A stretch of DNA of 50,759 bases, taken from Roseospira marina. Its GTDB lineage: Bacteria; Pseudomonadota; Alphaproteobacteria; Rhodospirillales; Rhodospirillaceae. Positions 28,265 through 36,313 of this stretch are shown piece after piece (within the stretch, counting starts at the first letter, position 1; each line of letters opens with the position of its first letter). The stretch lies in NCBI RefSeq assembly GCF_014197855.1, contig NZ_JACIGJ010000020.1, positions 1-50,759 on the forward strand, given 5' to 3'. The translations under genes were made by a program, and so were the position numbers. The notes under the pieces are model-generated. The model was not told the DNA's origin. It saw only the letters and a list, made by a program, of their open reading frames with translations, and searched no databases.

Positions 28265-29098
28265 ATGGAGTTCAGCGGCGAGTACCGCATTCCGGCGCCG
28301 AGACAGACCGTCTGGGAGGCCCTCAACGATGCGGACGTGCTCAAGCACTGCATCAGCGGCTGCGAAAGCCTGGAGCGCGTCTCGGACACGGAACTCACCG
28401 CCAAGCTGAAGGCGAAGGTCGGCCCGGTGTCGGCGAAGTTTTCGGGCACCGTGACGCTGTCGGACGTCAACGCGCCGGAAAGCTACGTCATCAGCGGCCA
28501 GGGCCAGGGTGGCGCGGCCGGGTTCGTCAAGGGCAGCGCCTCCGTGTCGCTGACCGAGGACGGGCCGGACGTCACCGTGCTGCGCTATGAATCGCAGGGC
28601 AGCGTCGGCGGCAAGCTGGCCAGCGTGGGCGGACGTCTGGTCAAGGGCGTCGCCACCAAAACGGCGGATGACTTCTTCCGCGCCTTCTCTGAGCGAGTGG
28701 GCGGCGCGCCCCCGGAGGTGGTGGACACGGAGACCGGCGAGACGATCACCGAGCCCGAACCAGAGCCTGTGATAGCCCCCGAACCGCCGCCCGACACACC
28801 GTCCGAACCGATCGCGGGGCCAATTCCGGCCGCCAGCGCAGCCGCCCCGACCAACACGGCGGCCGAAGCGCGCCCCCAACCCACCACGACCGCAACCACG
28901 CAGCCGCCCCTCGGCCCGATCGAGATCGGCCCTCAGACCGCCGATCCCAATCCCCCTCTGCCGCCGGCCCGGGTTCCGCCTTTGACGTCGCCCCCGCCGG
29001 TGCGCCTTGCCCTGACGGGGAAGACGTTTGCCGTTTTGGCGGCCTGGGTGGCGGCAATCGCAGTGTTGGTGGTCACCCTGAGCCTCGCGCTTACGTGA
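28265..29098 (+). CDS. CoxG-like SRPBCC domain protein with C-terminal membrane anchor
   Basis: A 277-residue protein. Residues 1-about 150 form the CoxG/SRPBCC fold (MEFSGEYRIPAPRQTVWEAL, then KHCISGCESLE, FSGTVTLSDVN and SVGGKLASVGGRLVKG), as in carbon monoxide dehydrogenase subunit G, which helps recruit molybdenum hydroxylases to the membrane. A Pro/Glu/Ala-rich linker (about 155-250) follows, and a single C-terminal membrane helix (FAVLAAWVAAIAVLVVTLSL) makes it a tail-anchored protein. No CoxMSL-type hydroxylase genes are in the window. The ATG at 28265 has GGAGGAAG upstream. It lies 68 bases after the dehydrogenase gene and may be co-transcribed. Client protein unknown. Confidence 0.88.
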   Translation: MEFSGEYRIPAPRQTVWEALNDADVLKHCISGCESLERVSDTELTAKLKAKVGPVSAKFSGTVTLSDVNAPESYVISGQGQGGAAGFVKGSASVSLTEDGPDVTVLRYESQGSVGGKLASVGGRLVKGVATKTADDFFRAFSERVGGAPPEVVDTETGETITEPEPEPVIAPEPPPDTPSEPIAGPIPAASAAAPTNTAAEARPQPTTTATTQPPLGPIEIGPQTADPNPPLPPARVPPLTSPPPVRLALTGKTFAVLAAWVAAIAVLVVTLSLALT

Positions 29099-29104
29099 CA
29101 CCAA

Positions 29105-29119
29105 GGCGTCGGGGACGCC
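29105..29119 (+). terminator. Weak hairpin after the CoxG-like gene
   Basis: GGCGTC-GGG-GACGCC begins 7 bases after the stop codon and is followed by GCGTTTCG. The short T-run makes this only a weak terminator candidate. Confidence 0.3.
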
Positions 29120-29290
29120 GCGTTTCGCGTATCCGTCCTGGCATCCTGTCTCCCCAATGGGCGTGCGGCGCGCCCGACGGCGGTCTGCGCGGCTACGAAC
29201 ACACTTTCTTCACCGTTGTCTCCTCGGAGGGAACCGGATATGAGTGCGCCGTCGCGGCGGCGGCTCTTTTGGTGTCATGAGGACGCAAGC

Positions 29291-29881
29291 ATGCGAACGG
29301 TCCGTCGGCGCGACGTGGCGCTGACCGCCCTTGTGGCGGCCGGCGCGGTGACGGGCCTGACCGCATGCAGCCCCCCTAGACATCCGCCGCGACATCGCTC
29401 CGGCGACCGCACGGCGCCGCCCTCGTCCGCCGAATTGGCCCCGCCGCAGGCCCCTCCGATGCCGCACCATCCCACACAGGATCCGGGCGAGACGCCGCAC
29501 CCGTCCGGCGTGGTTCTGCGGATCGGGGTCGGCGACTCGATCGAGGCGGTGGAGGCGCGTTTGGGTCCGCCCATGAGCCGACGCCCCCTGCGCAACGACG
29601 ATCCGGCGCGCATGGGGGCGGCTGTTGTTGAGTACGGCGTGACGGAACCGGTTCTGCGGTTCGTAAATGAAACCCCGCCCGCGGGTGGCCCGGCCCGGTT
29701 CGTGCTGGTGGTCACAGACCCCGAGGGTCGGATTTTGCGAGTGTTGCGGAACCCGAACGCCCCCGGTCCCGAGGGCATGCGAACCCTGCGCGGTCCCGCC
29801 GGAACCGCCCAGGCCGTTCTGATCCCCGAGGATGCGCGGCGTGTTGCGCCCTCGGACGACGCCGGAGACCAGAACCGATGA
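29291..29881 (+). CDS. Hypothetical lipoprotein
   Basis: I do not recognise a family. The 196-residue protein starts with MRTVRRRDVALTALVAAG and ends its signal at the lipobox GLTAC (Cys26), so it is a predicted lipoprotein. A Pro/His-rich linker (about 27-75) leads to a small domain with GVVLRIGVGDSIEAVEARLG, VVEYGVTEPVLRFVN and RFVLVVTDPEGRILRV, a pattern reminiscent of small periplasmic lipoproteins such as the SmpA/BamE-like fold (weak resemblance: motif of ligand strand, 'EAVEARLG' helix, strands). An ATG at 29240 has a stronger GGAGGG site but would give an abnormally long leader; GAGGA also precedes 29291. Its stop overlaps the start of the downstream protease by 4 bases, so the two are translationally coupled and may work as a pair. 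Confidence 0.75.
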   Translation: MRTVRRRDVALTALVAAGAVTGLTACSPPRHPPRHRSGDRTAPPSSAELAPPQAPPMPHHPTQDPGETPHPSGVVLRIGVGDSIEAVEARLGPPMSRRPLRNDDPARMGAAVVEYGVTEPVLRFVNETPPAGGPARFVLVVTDPEGRILRVLRNPNAPGPEGMRTLRGPAGTAQAVLIPEDARRVAPSDDAGDQNR

Positions 29882-30981
29882 CGACCTATGTCGAGGGTGC
29901 CAACGATACCTACCCCTACAGCGGCGTCTGTTATGTCATCGCGGACTTCGGCGGCAGCAACGTCTTCGCGGCGACCGGGTTCATGGTCGGACCGAATGAC
30001 GTCCTGACCGCGTCGCACGTCATCTACGACGCAGCCTGGGGGGTCGCGAACAGCGTCACCGTCATTCCCGGGTACGACGCGGGCGTCGCGCTCTACGGCG
30101 AATACACGGCGAGCACGATTGACTACCTTCCGATCGACACGGATGGGGATGGCCTGATCTTCGCATCGGAATCGGCGGGCGACATCGCCGTGTTGGGCCT
30201 GAACAGCCGGGTTGGCGACACCACCGGCCTCTTCGGCCTGGACGGCGGCGGCACGACGGGCACGTACAACTTCACCGGCTACCCCGCAATTTACCGCACC
30301 GACGGGCAGGCGCGCATGACCACCGACGTCGGCGTGGCCACCGACAACGCACGCGCCGACGTCTTCGACTACACGTCGATCGAGACTAACCCGGGCAACA
30401 GCGGCAGTCCCCTCTGGTACATCAACGGGGCGGGCGAAGCAGTGGCCGTCGGCGTGGGCTCGACCAGCGGGTGGGCCGCCGACGTGGGCGCCAACTACGC
30501 CCTGATTCAAAACTGGATCGCCGGCAACGATGGCCTGATCCCGACCGCCGATGGGCCGGTCATCGGGGTGGGCGGCACAACCACCGTCTCCAGCGCCGCA
30601 AGCGCAGCGTTCGATGCCGCGTGGTACCTGGAGCAGAACGCGGACGTCGCGGCGGCCGGGCTCGATCCGCTGGCGCATTACACCAATTTCGGTTGGCACG
30701 AGGGCCGCGATCCGAACGCATGGTTCGACGTCGACGGCTATGAGGCGGTCTACGCCGACATTGCCGGCTCTGGAGTCGACCCGCTGGAGCATTATCTGGC
30801 CTTTGGCTGGGCCGAGGGCCGGGATCCGTCCGCCGCCTTCGACACCTCGGCCTATGTGGCGGCCAACCCCGACGTCGCCGACTTCGCCGGCGGCCCGCTG
30901 GCGCATTACGTTCAGTTCGGCGCCGCCGAGGGCCGCGCCATCGCGCCGTCCGACGACGCCGCGTGGCTTGCCGTCGCCTGA
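29878..30981 (+). CDS. Trypsin-like serine protease with three C-terminal 38-residue repeats
   Basis: The 367-residue protein has an S1-type (trypsin/glutamyl endopeptidase-like) domain: His47 in TASH, Asp102 in GDIAVLGL and Ser175 in NPGNSGSPL. Three consecutive 38-residue repeats follow at 243-280, 281-318 and 319-356, each with the pattern FD..Y....DVA....DPLAHY..FG..EGRDP. The protein ends with an acidic-hydrophobic tail (SDDAAWLAVA). There is no Sec signal peptide. Such repeats and tails are common in alphaproteobacterial proteins sent out by type I secretion, so secretion by that route is a reasonable inference; no transporter gene is nearby. The ATG overlaps the lipoprotein stop (ATGA) and has GGAGA upstream. 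Confidence 0.88.
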   Translation: MTTYVEGANDTYPYSGVCYVIADFGGSNVFAATGFMVGPNDVLTASHVIYDAAWGVANSVTVIPGYDAGVALYGEYTASTIDYLPIDTDGDGLIFASESAGDIAVLGLNSRVGDTTGLFGLDGGGTTGTYNFTGYPAIYRTDGQARMTTDVGVATDNARADVFDYTSIETNPGNSGSPLWYINGAGEAVAVGVGSTSGWAADVGANYALIQNWIAGNDGLIPTADGPVIGVGGTTTVSSAASAAFDAAWYLEQNADVAAAGLDPLAHYTNFGWHEGRDPNAWFDVDGYEAVYADIAGSGVDPLEHYLAFGWAEGRDPSAAFDTSAYVAANPDVADFAGGPLAHYVQFGAAEGRAIAPSDDAAWLAVA

Positions 30982-31168
30982 TCCGGATCCCGATCCTGGG
31001 GCCGGATCCGCCCCGGGGCGCGGCGCCCCCTACCGCCCACCATACGGCAGCGTACAAAAAACACGCCGGCCATCTTTTCGTCGCCCCTCCCCCACTCTAT
31101 GATCCCTGGCAAACACAATCAGGGCACCCGATGCGCGTGCCCGGGGGAGCGACACGGGGTACGGGACG

Positions 31169-32308
31169 ATGGAGTTTCGACTGACCGAGGATCAGGTTCA
31201 GTTTCAGGACGTGGCGCGCGCCTTCGCCGCCGACGTGATGGCGCCGCAGGCCGCGCGGTGGGATGAGGAGAAGATCTTTCCCGAGGACGTCCTGCGTCAA
31301 GCGGCGGAGCTTGGGTTCGCGGCCATCTACACGCGCGACGACGTCGGCGGCTCCGGCCTGGGGCGGCTGGACGCCGCGCTGATCTTCGAGGAGTTGGCGA
31401 CCGCCTGCCCCTCCACGGCGGCGTTTCTAACCATTCACAACATGGTCTGCTGGATGATCGACCGCTTCGGGTCGGAGGAGCAGCGCACCCGCTGGCTGCC
31501 CGGCCTGTGCACCATTGAGCGGTTCGCCAGCTACTGCCTGACCGAACCGGGCGCGGGATCCGATGCGGCGTCGCTGAAGACGCGGGCCGAGGCCGATGGG
31601 GACAGCTACGTCCTGACCGGGGAAAAGGCGTTCATCTCCGGCGGCGGGCGCTCGGACCTCTATCTCGTCATGGCCCGCACCGGCGAGCCCGGCCCCAAGG
31701 GGATTTCCGCCTTCGTGGTGGAAAAGGACACGCCCGGCCTGTCGTTTGGGAAACCCGAGCGCAAGATGGGCTGGAACAGCCAGCCGACCGCCGCCGTCAT
31801 CCTGGACGGCTGCCGAGTCCCCGCCGCCAACCGCCTGGGGGCGGAGGGCGACGGCTTCACCTTCGCCATGAAGGGGCTGGACGGCGGGCGCATCAACATC
31901 GGGGCGTGCTCCCTCGGCGGCGCGCGCGGCGCCATGGACGCCGCCACCGCCTACGTCCGCGAGCGCAAGCAGTTCGGCCGGGCCATCGCCGACCTGCAGG
32001 CCACCCGGTTCACCCTGGCCGACATGGCCACGCATCTGGAGGCCGCGCGCCTGCTGCTGCACAAGGCCGCCGTCGCCCTGGACGCGGCCGATCCCGACGC
32101 CACCAAACTGTGCGCGATGGCCAAGCGGCTGGCGACCGACACCGGGTTTACGGTCTGCGATCAGGCCCTTCAGCTCCACGGCGGCTACGGCTACATCCGC
32201 GAATACCCGGTGGAGCGGATCCTGCGGGACCTGCGGGTGCACCGCATCCTGGAGGGCACCAACGAAATCATGCGGGTCATCATCGGCCGCCGCCTGCTGG
32301 CGGACTGA
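31169..32308 (+). CDS. Acyl-CoA dehydrogenase, probably isobutyryl-CoA dehydrogenase
   Basis: FAD-dependent flavoenzyme of 379 residues that oxidises an acyl-CoA to the 2-enoyl-CoA, passing electrons to ETF. Family motifs are [68 protein letters not shown] and the catalytic glutamate in LEGTNEIMR. The N-terminus [20 protein letters not shown] and the neighbour genes (hydroxyisobutyryl-CoA hydrolase and hydroxyisobutyrate dehydrogenase) point to the isobutyryl-CoA enzyme of valine breakdown. It is the first gene of the operon. Strict substrate is inferred from context. Confidence 0.94.
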   Translation: MEFRLTEDQVQFQDVARAFAADVMAPQAARWDEEKIFPEDVLRQAAELGFAAIYTRDDVGGSGLGRLDAALIFEELATACPSTAAFLTIHNMVCWMIDRFGSEEQRTRWLPGLCTIERFASYCLTEPGAGSDAASLKTRAEADGDSYVLTGEKAFISGGGRSDLYLVMARTGEPGPKGISAFVVEKDTPGLSFGKPERKMGWNSQPTAAVILDGCRVPAANRLGAEGDGFTFAMKGLDGGRINIGACSLGGARGAMDAATAYVRERKQFGRAIADLQATRFTLADMATHLEAARLLLHKAAVALDAADPDATKLCAMAKRLATDTGFTVCDQALQLHGGYGYIREYPVERILRDLRVHRILEGTNEIMRVIIGRRLLAD

Positions 32309-32350
32309 CGGCCGGCACGGCCCCCTCTTTTCGCCATTACGGGAGCGTTC

Positions 32351-33445
32351 ATGAGCGAACCGGAGATCCTGTTCGACGTGCTGGGCGGCATCGGCCGCAT
32401 CCGGCTCAACCGGCCGCGCGCGCTGAACGCGCTGACCCTGTCCAAGATCCGCGCCATGGACACCACGCTGCGCACTTGGGCCACCGACCCGGCCGTCAAG
32501 GCGGTGGTCGTGGAGGGCGCGGGCGACCGGGCGTTCTGCGCCGGGGGTGACATCCGGGTGCTGGCCGAGGCCGCGCGCACCGGCGACGACGCCACCATTC
32601 GCGGCTTCTTCCGCGAAGAATACACCCTCGACCGGCTCATCAAGACCTACCCGAAGCCGGTCCTGCCCTTCCTGAACGGCATCGTGATGGGGGGCGGGGT
32701 CGGCATCTCCGTCCACGGCCGTTACCGCATCGTGACCGAAAACACCGTGTTCGCCATGCCGGAAACGGGGATCGGCCTGTTTCCCGACGTCGGCGGCACG
32801 TATTTTCTGCCGCGCTGTCCGGGCTGGGTTGGGACCTGGCTCGCCCTGACCGGGGAGCGCCTGAAGGCCGCCGATTGCCTGTACGCCGGGATCGCGACGC
32901 ATGTCGTGCCCGCCGCCCACCTGGATGCCCTGGAGGCGGCCCTACGGGATGCCACAGCCGAGGCGGAGACCCCCGAGGCGGCGGATGACGTGGTGGCGGC
33001 GGTGCTCGACCGTTTCCATGAAGACCCCGGGCCGGCCCCCCTTGCTCCGCACCGAGCCGCCATCGACGCCGTGTTCGGCCTGGACAGTGTGGAGGCGATG
33101 CTCGCGGCCCTCGACCGACAGGCGGCCGACACGGGCGAAGAGAGCTGGGCCGCGCGGACCGCCGCCATCCTTCGTCAGAAGGCGCCAACATCGCTGAAGG
33201 TCACCCTGCGCCAAATGCGCTTGGGGGCCGATCTGGACTTCGATGCGGCCATGCAGACGGAGTTCCGGCTGGCCTGCCGCTTCCTGCGTGCCCCGGACTT
33301 CGTCGAGGGCGTGCGCGCCACTCTGGTGGACAAGGACAACCGGCCACGCTGGACCCCCGCCACGCTGGAAGCGGTCGACGCGACCACGGTCGACGGCTTT
33401 TTCGCCCCGCTCGACGATAGGGAGGCACTGACCTTCCCGGATTGA
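32351..33445 (+). CDS. 3-hydroxyisobutyryl-CoA hydrolase
   Basis: Crotonase-superfamily thioesterase of 364 residues that releases 3-hydroxyisobutyrate from its CoA ester in valine catabolism. RIRLNRPRALNALTL, CAGGDIRVLAEA, GIVMGGGVGISVHGRYRI, FAMPETGIGLFPDVGGTYFL and LALTGERLKAADCLYAGIA are in order and mark the hydrolase rather than a simple enoyl-CoA hydratase, as does the long C-terminal part. GGGAGC precedes the ATG at 32351. It lies 42 bases after the acyl-CoA dehydrogenase gene. No separate methacrylyl-CoA hydratase is seen in the window. Confidence 0.94.
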   Translation: MSEPEILFDVLGGIGRIRLNRPRALNALTLSKIRAMDTTLRTWATDPAVKAVVVEGAGDRAFCAGGDIRVLAEAARTGDDATIRGFFREEYTLDRLIKTYPKPVLPFLNGIVMGGGVGISVHGRYRIVTENTVFAMPETGIGLFPDVGGTYFLPRCPGWVGTWLALTGERLKAADCLYAGIATHVVPAAHLDALEAALRDATAEAETPEAADDVVAAVLDRFHEDPGPAPLAPHRAAIDAVFGLDSVEAMLAALDRQAADTGEESWAARTAAILRQKAPTSLKVTLRQMRLGADLDFDAAMQTEFRLACRFLRAPDFVEGVRATLVDKDNRPRWTPATLEAVDATTVDGFFAPLDDREALTFPD

Positions 33446-33545
33446 CGTGGCGCGGATTGACGTGGCGCAGACTGAACCGGACCACGGCTCCCGACCGGCA
33501 CCCAACAACACGCCGGCGGACCACACACAGGGAGGAGGACCCCAC

Positions 33546-34436
33546 ATGGCGACCATCGGATTCATTGGGCTCGGCAACATGGGCGGCCCGATGCTGGCCA
33601 ACCTCGTCAAGGCCGGGCACACGGTGCGGGCCTTCGATCTGTCGGACGCGGCGCTGGCCCGCGCGGAGGCGGCCGGCGCCACCCGCGCCGGCAGCGTGCC
33701 GGACGCCGTCGAGGGCGCGGAGGTCGTCCTGACCATGCTCCCGGCCGGTCCGCACGTGCGCAGCGTCTACCTGGACGAGGGCGGAATCCTCGCCGCCGCC
33801 GCGCCGAGCACCCTGCTGATCGACTGCTCGACCATTGATGTGGACACCGCCCGCGCCGTCGCCACCGCCGCCGAGGCGGCGGGTCTGCACATGGTCGACG
33901 CCCCGGTCTCCGGTGGGGTTGGCGGCGCCGAGGCCGGCACCCTGACCTTCATGGTCGGCGGGCCCGACGCGGCCGTCACCGCCGCCCGGCCGATCCTGGA
34001 GGTCATGGGCAAGGCCGTCGTGCATGCCGGCGGCCCCGGCACCGGGCAGGCCGCCAAGGTCTGTAACAACATGATGCTCGGCATTCAGATGATCTCGGTC
34101 GCCGAGGCCTTCATGCTGGCCAAGCGGCTGGGGCTGGACGCCCAGAAACTGTTCGACGTCAGTTCTAAGGCCTCGGGTCAGTGCTGGTCGCTGACCACCT
34201 ATTGCCCGGTGCCCGGCCCCGTGCCCACCAGCCCGGCCAACCGCGACTACGCGCCGGGGTTCACGGCCGCGATGATGCTGAAGGACCTGAAGCTCGCCCA
34301 GGAGGCCGCCGCCCGCAGCGGCGCCGCGACCCCCATGGGAGCGGCCGCCGAAAGCCTGTACGCCCTGTTCTGCAACCAGGGGCACGACGGGCTCGATTTC
34401 TCGGGCATCATCCGCATGATCGATGGCCAGGAGTAG
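33546..34436 (+). CDS. mmsB: 3-hydroxyisobutyrate dehydrogenase (first copy)
   Basis: NAD-dependent enzyme of 296 residues converting 3-hydroxyisobutyrate to methylmalonate semialdehyde. Cofactor motif IGFIGLGNMGGPMLANLVK at the N-terminus, VDAPVSGGVGGAEAGTLTFM, and the catalytic lysine in GTGQAAKVCNNMMLG are present; the segment ASGQCWSLTTYCPVPGP is typical of genuine 3-hydroxyisobutyrate dehydrogenases. GGGAGGAGG lies just before the ATG at 33546. The partner mmsA (methylmalonate semialdehyde dehydrogenase) is not in the window, so the end of the valine pathway must be encoded elsewhere. Confidence 0.95.
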   Translation: MATIGFIGLGNMGGPMLANLVKAGHTVRAFDLSDAALARAEAAGATRAGSVPDAVEGAEVVLTMLPAGPHVRSVYLDEGGILAAAAPSTLLIDCSTIDVDTARAVATAAEAAGLHMVDAPVSGGVGGAEAGTLTFMVGGPDAAVTAARPILEVMGKAVVHAGGPGTGQAAKVCNNMMLGIQMISVAEAFMLAKRLGLDAQKLFDVSSKASGQCWSLTTYCPVPGPVPTSPANRDYAPGFTAAMMLKDLKLAQEAAARSGAATPMGAAAESLYALFCNQGHDGLDFSGIIRMIDGQE

Positions 34437-34443
34437 CGCGGCC

Positions 34444-35373
34444 ATGGCGTCTGCCCCCCACACCATCGGCTTCATCGGGCTGGGCAACATGGGGGCCCCC
34501 ATGGCCGCCAATCTGGTCAAAGCCGGCCACACCGTGCGCGGCTTTGACATGGACCCGAACGCCGTGGCGCGCGCCGCCGAAGCGGGCGTGGGTACGGCCG
34601 CGTCCGTGGCGGACGCCGTTTCGGGCGCCGCGATCGTCATCACCATGCTGCCCATGGGGCGGCACGTCCGGGCGGTCCTGACCGGCGAAGACGAGGGGTC
34701 ATCATCCAACGGCGGCGGCGCCTTCGCGGCGGCGGCACCGGGCACGCTGTTCATCGACTGCTCGACCATCGACGTGGAAACGGCCCGGGCGCTGGCCGCC
34801 ACCGCCGACGCGGCCGGCCTGTCGATGCTCGACGCCCCGGTGTCGGGCGGGGTGCCCGGGGCGGAGGCGGCGACCCTCGCCCTCATGGTCGGCGGCCCGG
34901 ACGACGCGTTTCGGCGCGCCGAACCCGTGCTTGCGGCCATGGGACGCGCCGTCATCCACACCGGCCCGGCCGGCAACGGCCAAGCGGCGAAGATCTGCAA
35001 CAACATGATGGCCGGGATTCAGATGCTGGGCGTGGCGGAGGCGTTCACCTTGGCCGACCGCCTGGGCCTGGATCCGGCGCGACTGTTCGAGGTCGCCTCC
35101 CAAGCGTCGGGCCAATGCTGGTCCGTGACGGCCTATTGCCCGGTGCCGGGGATGGTGCCAACCGCGCCATCCAGTCGTGGCTACACCGGCGGCTTCGCGT
35201 CGGCGCTCATGCTCAAGGATCTGAAGCTGGCCCAGCAGGCGGCCGCCACCAGCGGCGCCACCACGCCGCTGGGTGGGCTCGCCGAGGCGCTGTACGCGCT
35301 GTTCTGCGGCCAGGGCCACGGCGCCGTAGACTTTTCCGGCATCATCCGGATGATAGAGAGGTCCAGATCATGA
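34444..35373 (+). CDS. mmsB: 3-hydroxyisobutyrate dehydrogenase (second, tandem copy)
   Basis: Tandem paralogue of the preceding gene, 309 residues. It keeps IGFIGLGNMGAPMAANLVKAG, DAPVSGGVPGAEAATLALMV, the lysine in GNGQAAKICNNMMAG, and ASGQCWSVTAYCPVPGM. An insertion of about 13 residues (EDEGSSSNGGGAFA) near residue 85 distinguishes it. The ATG at 34444 is chosen because AGGAG lies about 10 bases upstream; an ATG at 34423 would overlap the previous gene and put the ribosome site inside the coding region. Likely duplicated in place, with possible change of substrate or expression. The stop overlaps the start of the next small gene. Confidence 0.94.
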   Translation: MASAPHTIGFIGLGNMGAPMAANLVKAGHTVRGFDMDPNAVARAAEAGVGTAASVADAVSGAAIVITMLPMGRHVRAVLTGEDEGSSSNGGGAFAAAAPGTLFIDCSTIDVETARALAATADAAGLSMLDAPVSGGVPGAEAATLALMVGGPDDAFRRAEPVLAAMGRAVIHTGPAGNGQAAKICNNMMAGIQMLGVAEAFTLADRLGLDPARLFEVASQASGQCWSVTAYCPVPGMVPTAPSSRGYTGGFASALMLKDLKLAQQAAATSGATTPLGGLAEALYALFCGQGHGAVDFSGIIRMIERSRS

Positions 35374-35624
35374 CGGATCCGACGCCGGCCGCGGCGCCCT
35401 TCCGGGAGAGGCGAGCGATGACCACGACGAGCGGGGCGCAACGACGTGAGATCCTGTTCGAGTTTGCTTACCAGGGCAGCGTCGTGCGGGTGTCGGCGAT
35501 CGATCCATACACCAACACAGAGGTCAGCATGGTCGGCGATCCTCGCCTGACCGAAGCCTCGTTGAAGGCCGCAGCCCTTCGCAAACTGAAGTACGTCTTG
35601 CGCCGGGACGGCAAATTGCCCTGA
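35370..35624 (+). CDS. Small DUF6898-like protein
   Basis: An 84-residue protein of unknown function. The conserved part is REILFEFAYQGSVVRVSAID, then TNTEVSMVGDP and LKAAALRKLKYVL, which matches my recollection of DUF6898 family proteins found in alphaproteobacteria; this should be treated as a provisional family call. The start at 35370 overlaps the mmsB stop (ATGA) and has GAGAGG upstream; an ATG at 35418 with GGGAGAGG upstream would give 68 residues beginning closer to the conserved part and is equally possible. Last gene of the valine operon; its role there is unknown. Confidence 0.75.
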   Translation: MTDPTPAAAPFRERRAMTTTSGAQRREILFEFAYQGSVVRVSAIDPYTNTEVSMVGDPRLTEASLKAAALRKLKYVLRRDGKLP

Positions 35625-35881
35625 TCGGTCCCGGCTCTGCTCACCGACGAGACGGGTCGATCGCCACGCGACGCGGTATGGAGCGCGGAAGCTCGCCGAC
35701 GGCCCAACGACACGGCGCGGTTCCGTCGGCGGCACGCCCTTCCCGGGAGGGGCTCACCCCGGGACGCCTCACCTCACGATCCCCGCGGCGCAGGACGCCG
35801 ACGGGCACCGAGCGCTGGGACAGCCGACAACGGAAGCGCACACCAGGAAGCGAATCACGCGAGAGCGTCACCAGAGAGGGA

Positions 35882-36313
35882 TCAGCCCTGCCCCCCTCCG
35901 GCCTTACGGCCCAACCCGATCTTCTTGGCGAACTCGGACCGCTGGGCGGCGTAGTTCGGCGCCACCATGGGATAGTCGGCCGCAAGACCCCACTTCGCAC
36001 GGTACTCGTCCGGCGTCATGTCATAGTTGGTGCGCAAATGCCGCTTGAGCATCTTCAGCTTCTTGCCGTCTTCCAGACACACGATGTAATCTGGGAAGAT
36101 GGATTTGCGAACCGGAACAGCCGGCTTCTGGGCCTCTGTCTTGACTTCGGCCTGCTGCTGGCCGAGCCCAATCAGCGACGCGTAGACGGTCTGGATCAAC
36201 TCAGGAATCTGCCCTGCCGGCAAAGGGTTATTGCCGACGTACGCCGTCACGATACTGACCGCCAGCCGCAGCATCTCCTCGCGCGGCAAAGCGGTCGAAG
36301 TTTCTTCCGTCAT
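35882..36313 (-). CDS. MucR/Ros family transcriptional regulator
   Basis: A 143-residue DNA-binding protein. The N-terminal part (MTEETSTALPREEMLRLAVSI, then IPELIQTVYASLIGL) is the oligomerisation region, and YIVCLEDGKKLKMLKRHLRT with TPDEYRAKWGL and DYPMVAPNYA forms the zinc-finger-type DNA-binding domain. Cys79, Asp82 and His92 are present, while the position of the last histidine ligand carries NYD, so metal binding may be changed. Members control exopolysaccharide, motility and surface functions and often bind A/T-rich DNA and act like nucleoid proteins. AAGAGAG precedes the ATG at 36313. It faces 0.8 kb of noncoding DNA. Confidence 0.95.
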   Translation of the reverse strand: MTEETSTALPREEMLRLAVSIVTAYVGNNPLPAGQIPELIQTVYASLIGLGQQQAEVKTEAQKPAVPVRKSIFPDYIVCLEDGKKLKMLKRHLRTNYDMTPDEYRAKWGLAADYPMVAPNYAAQRSEFAKKIGLGRKAGGGQG

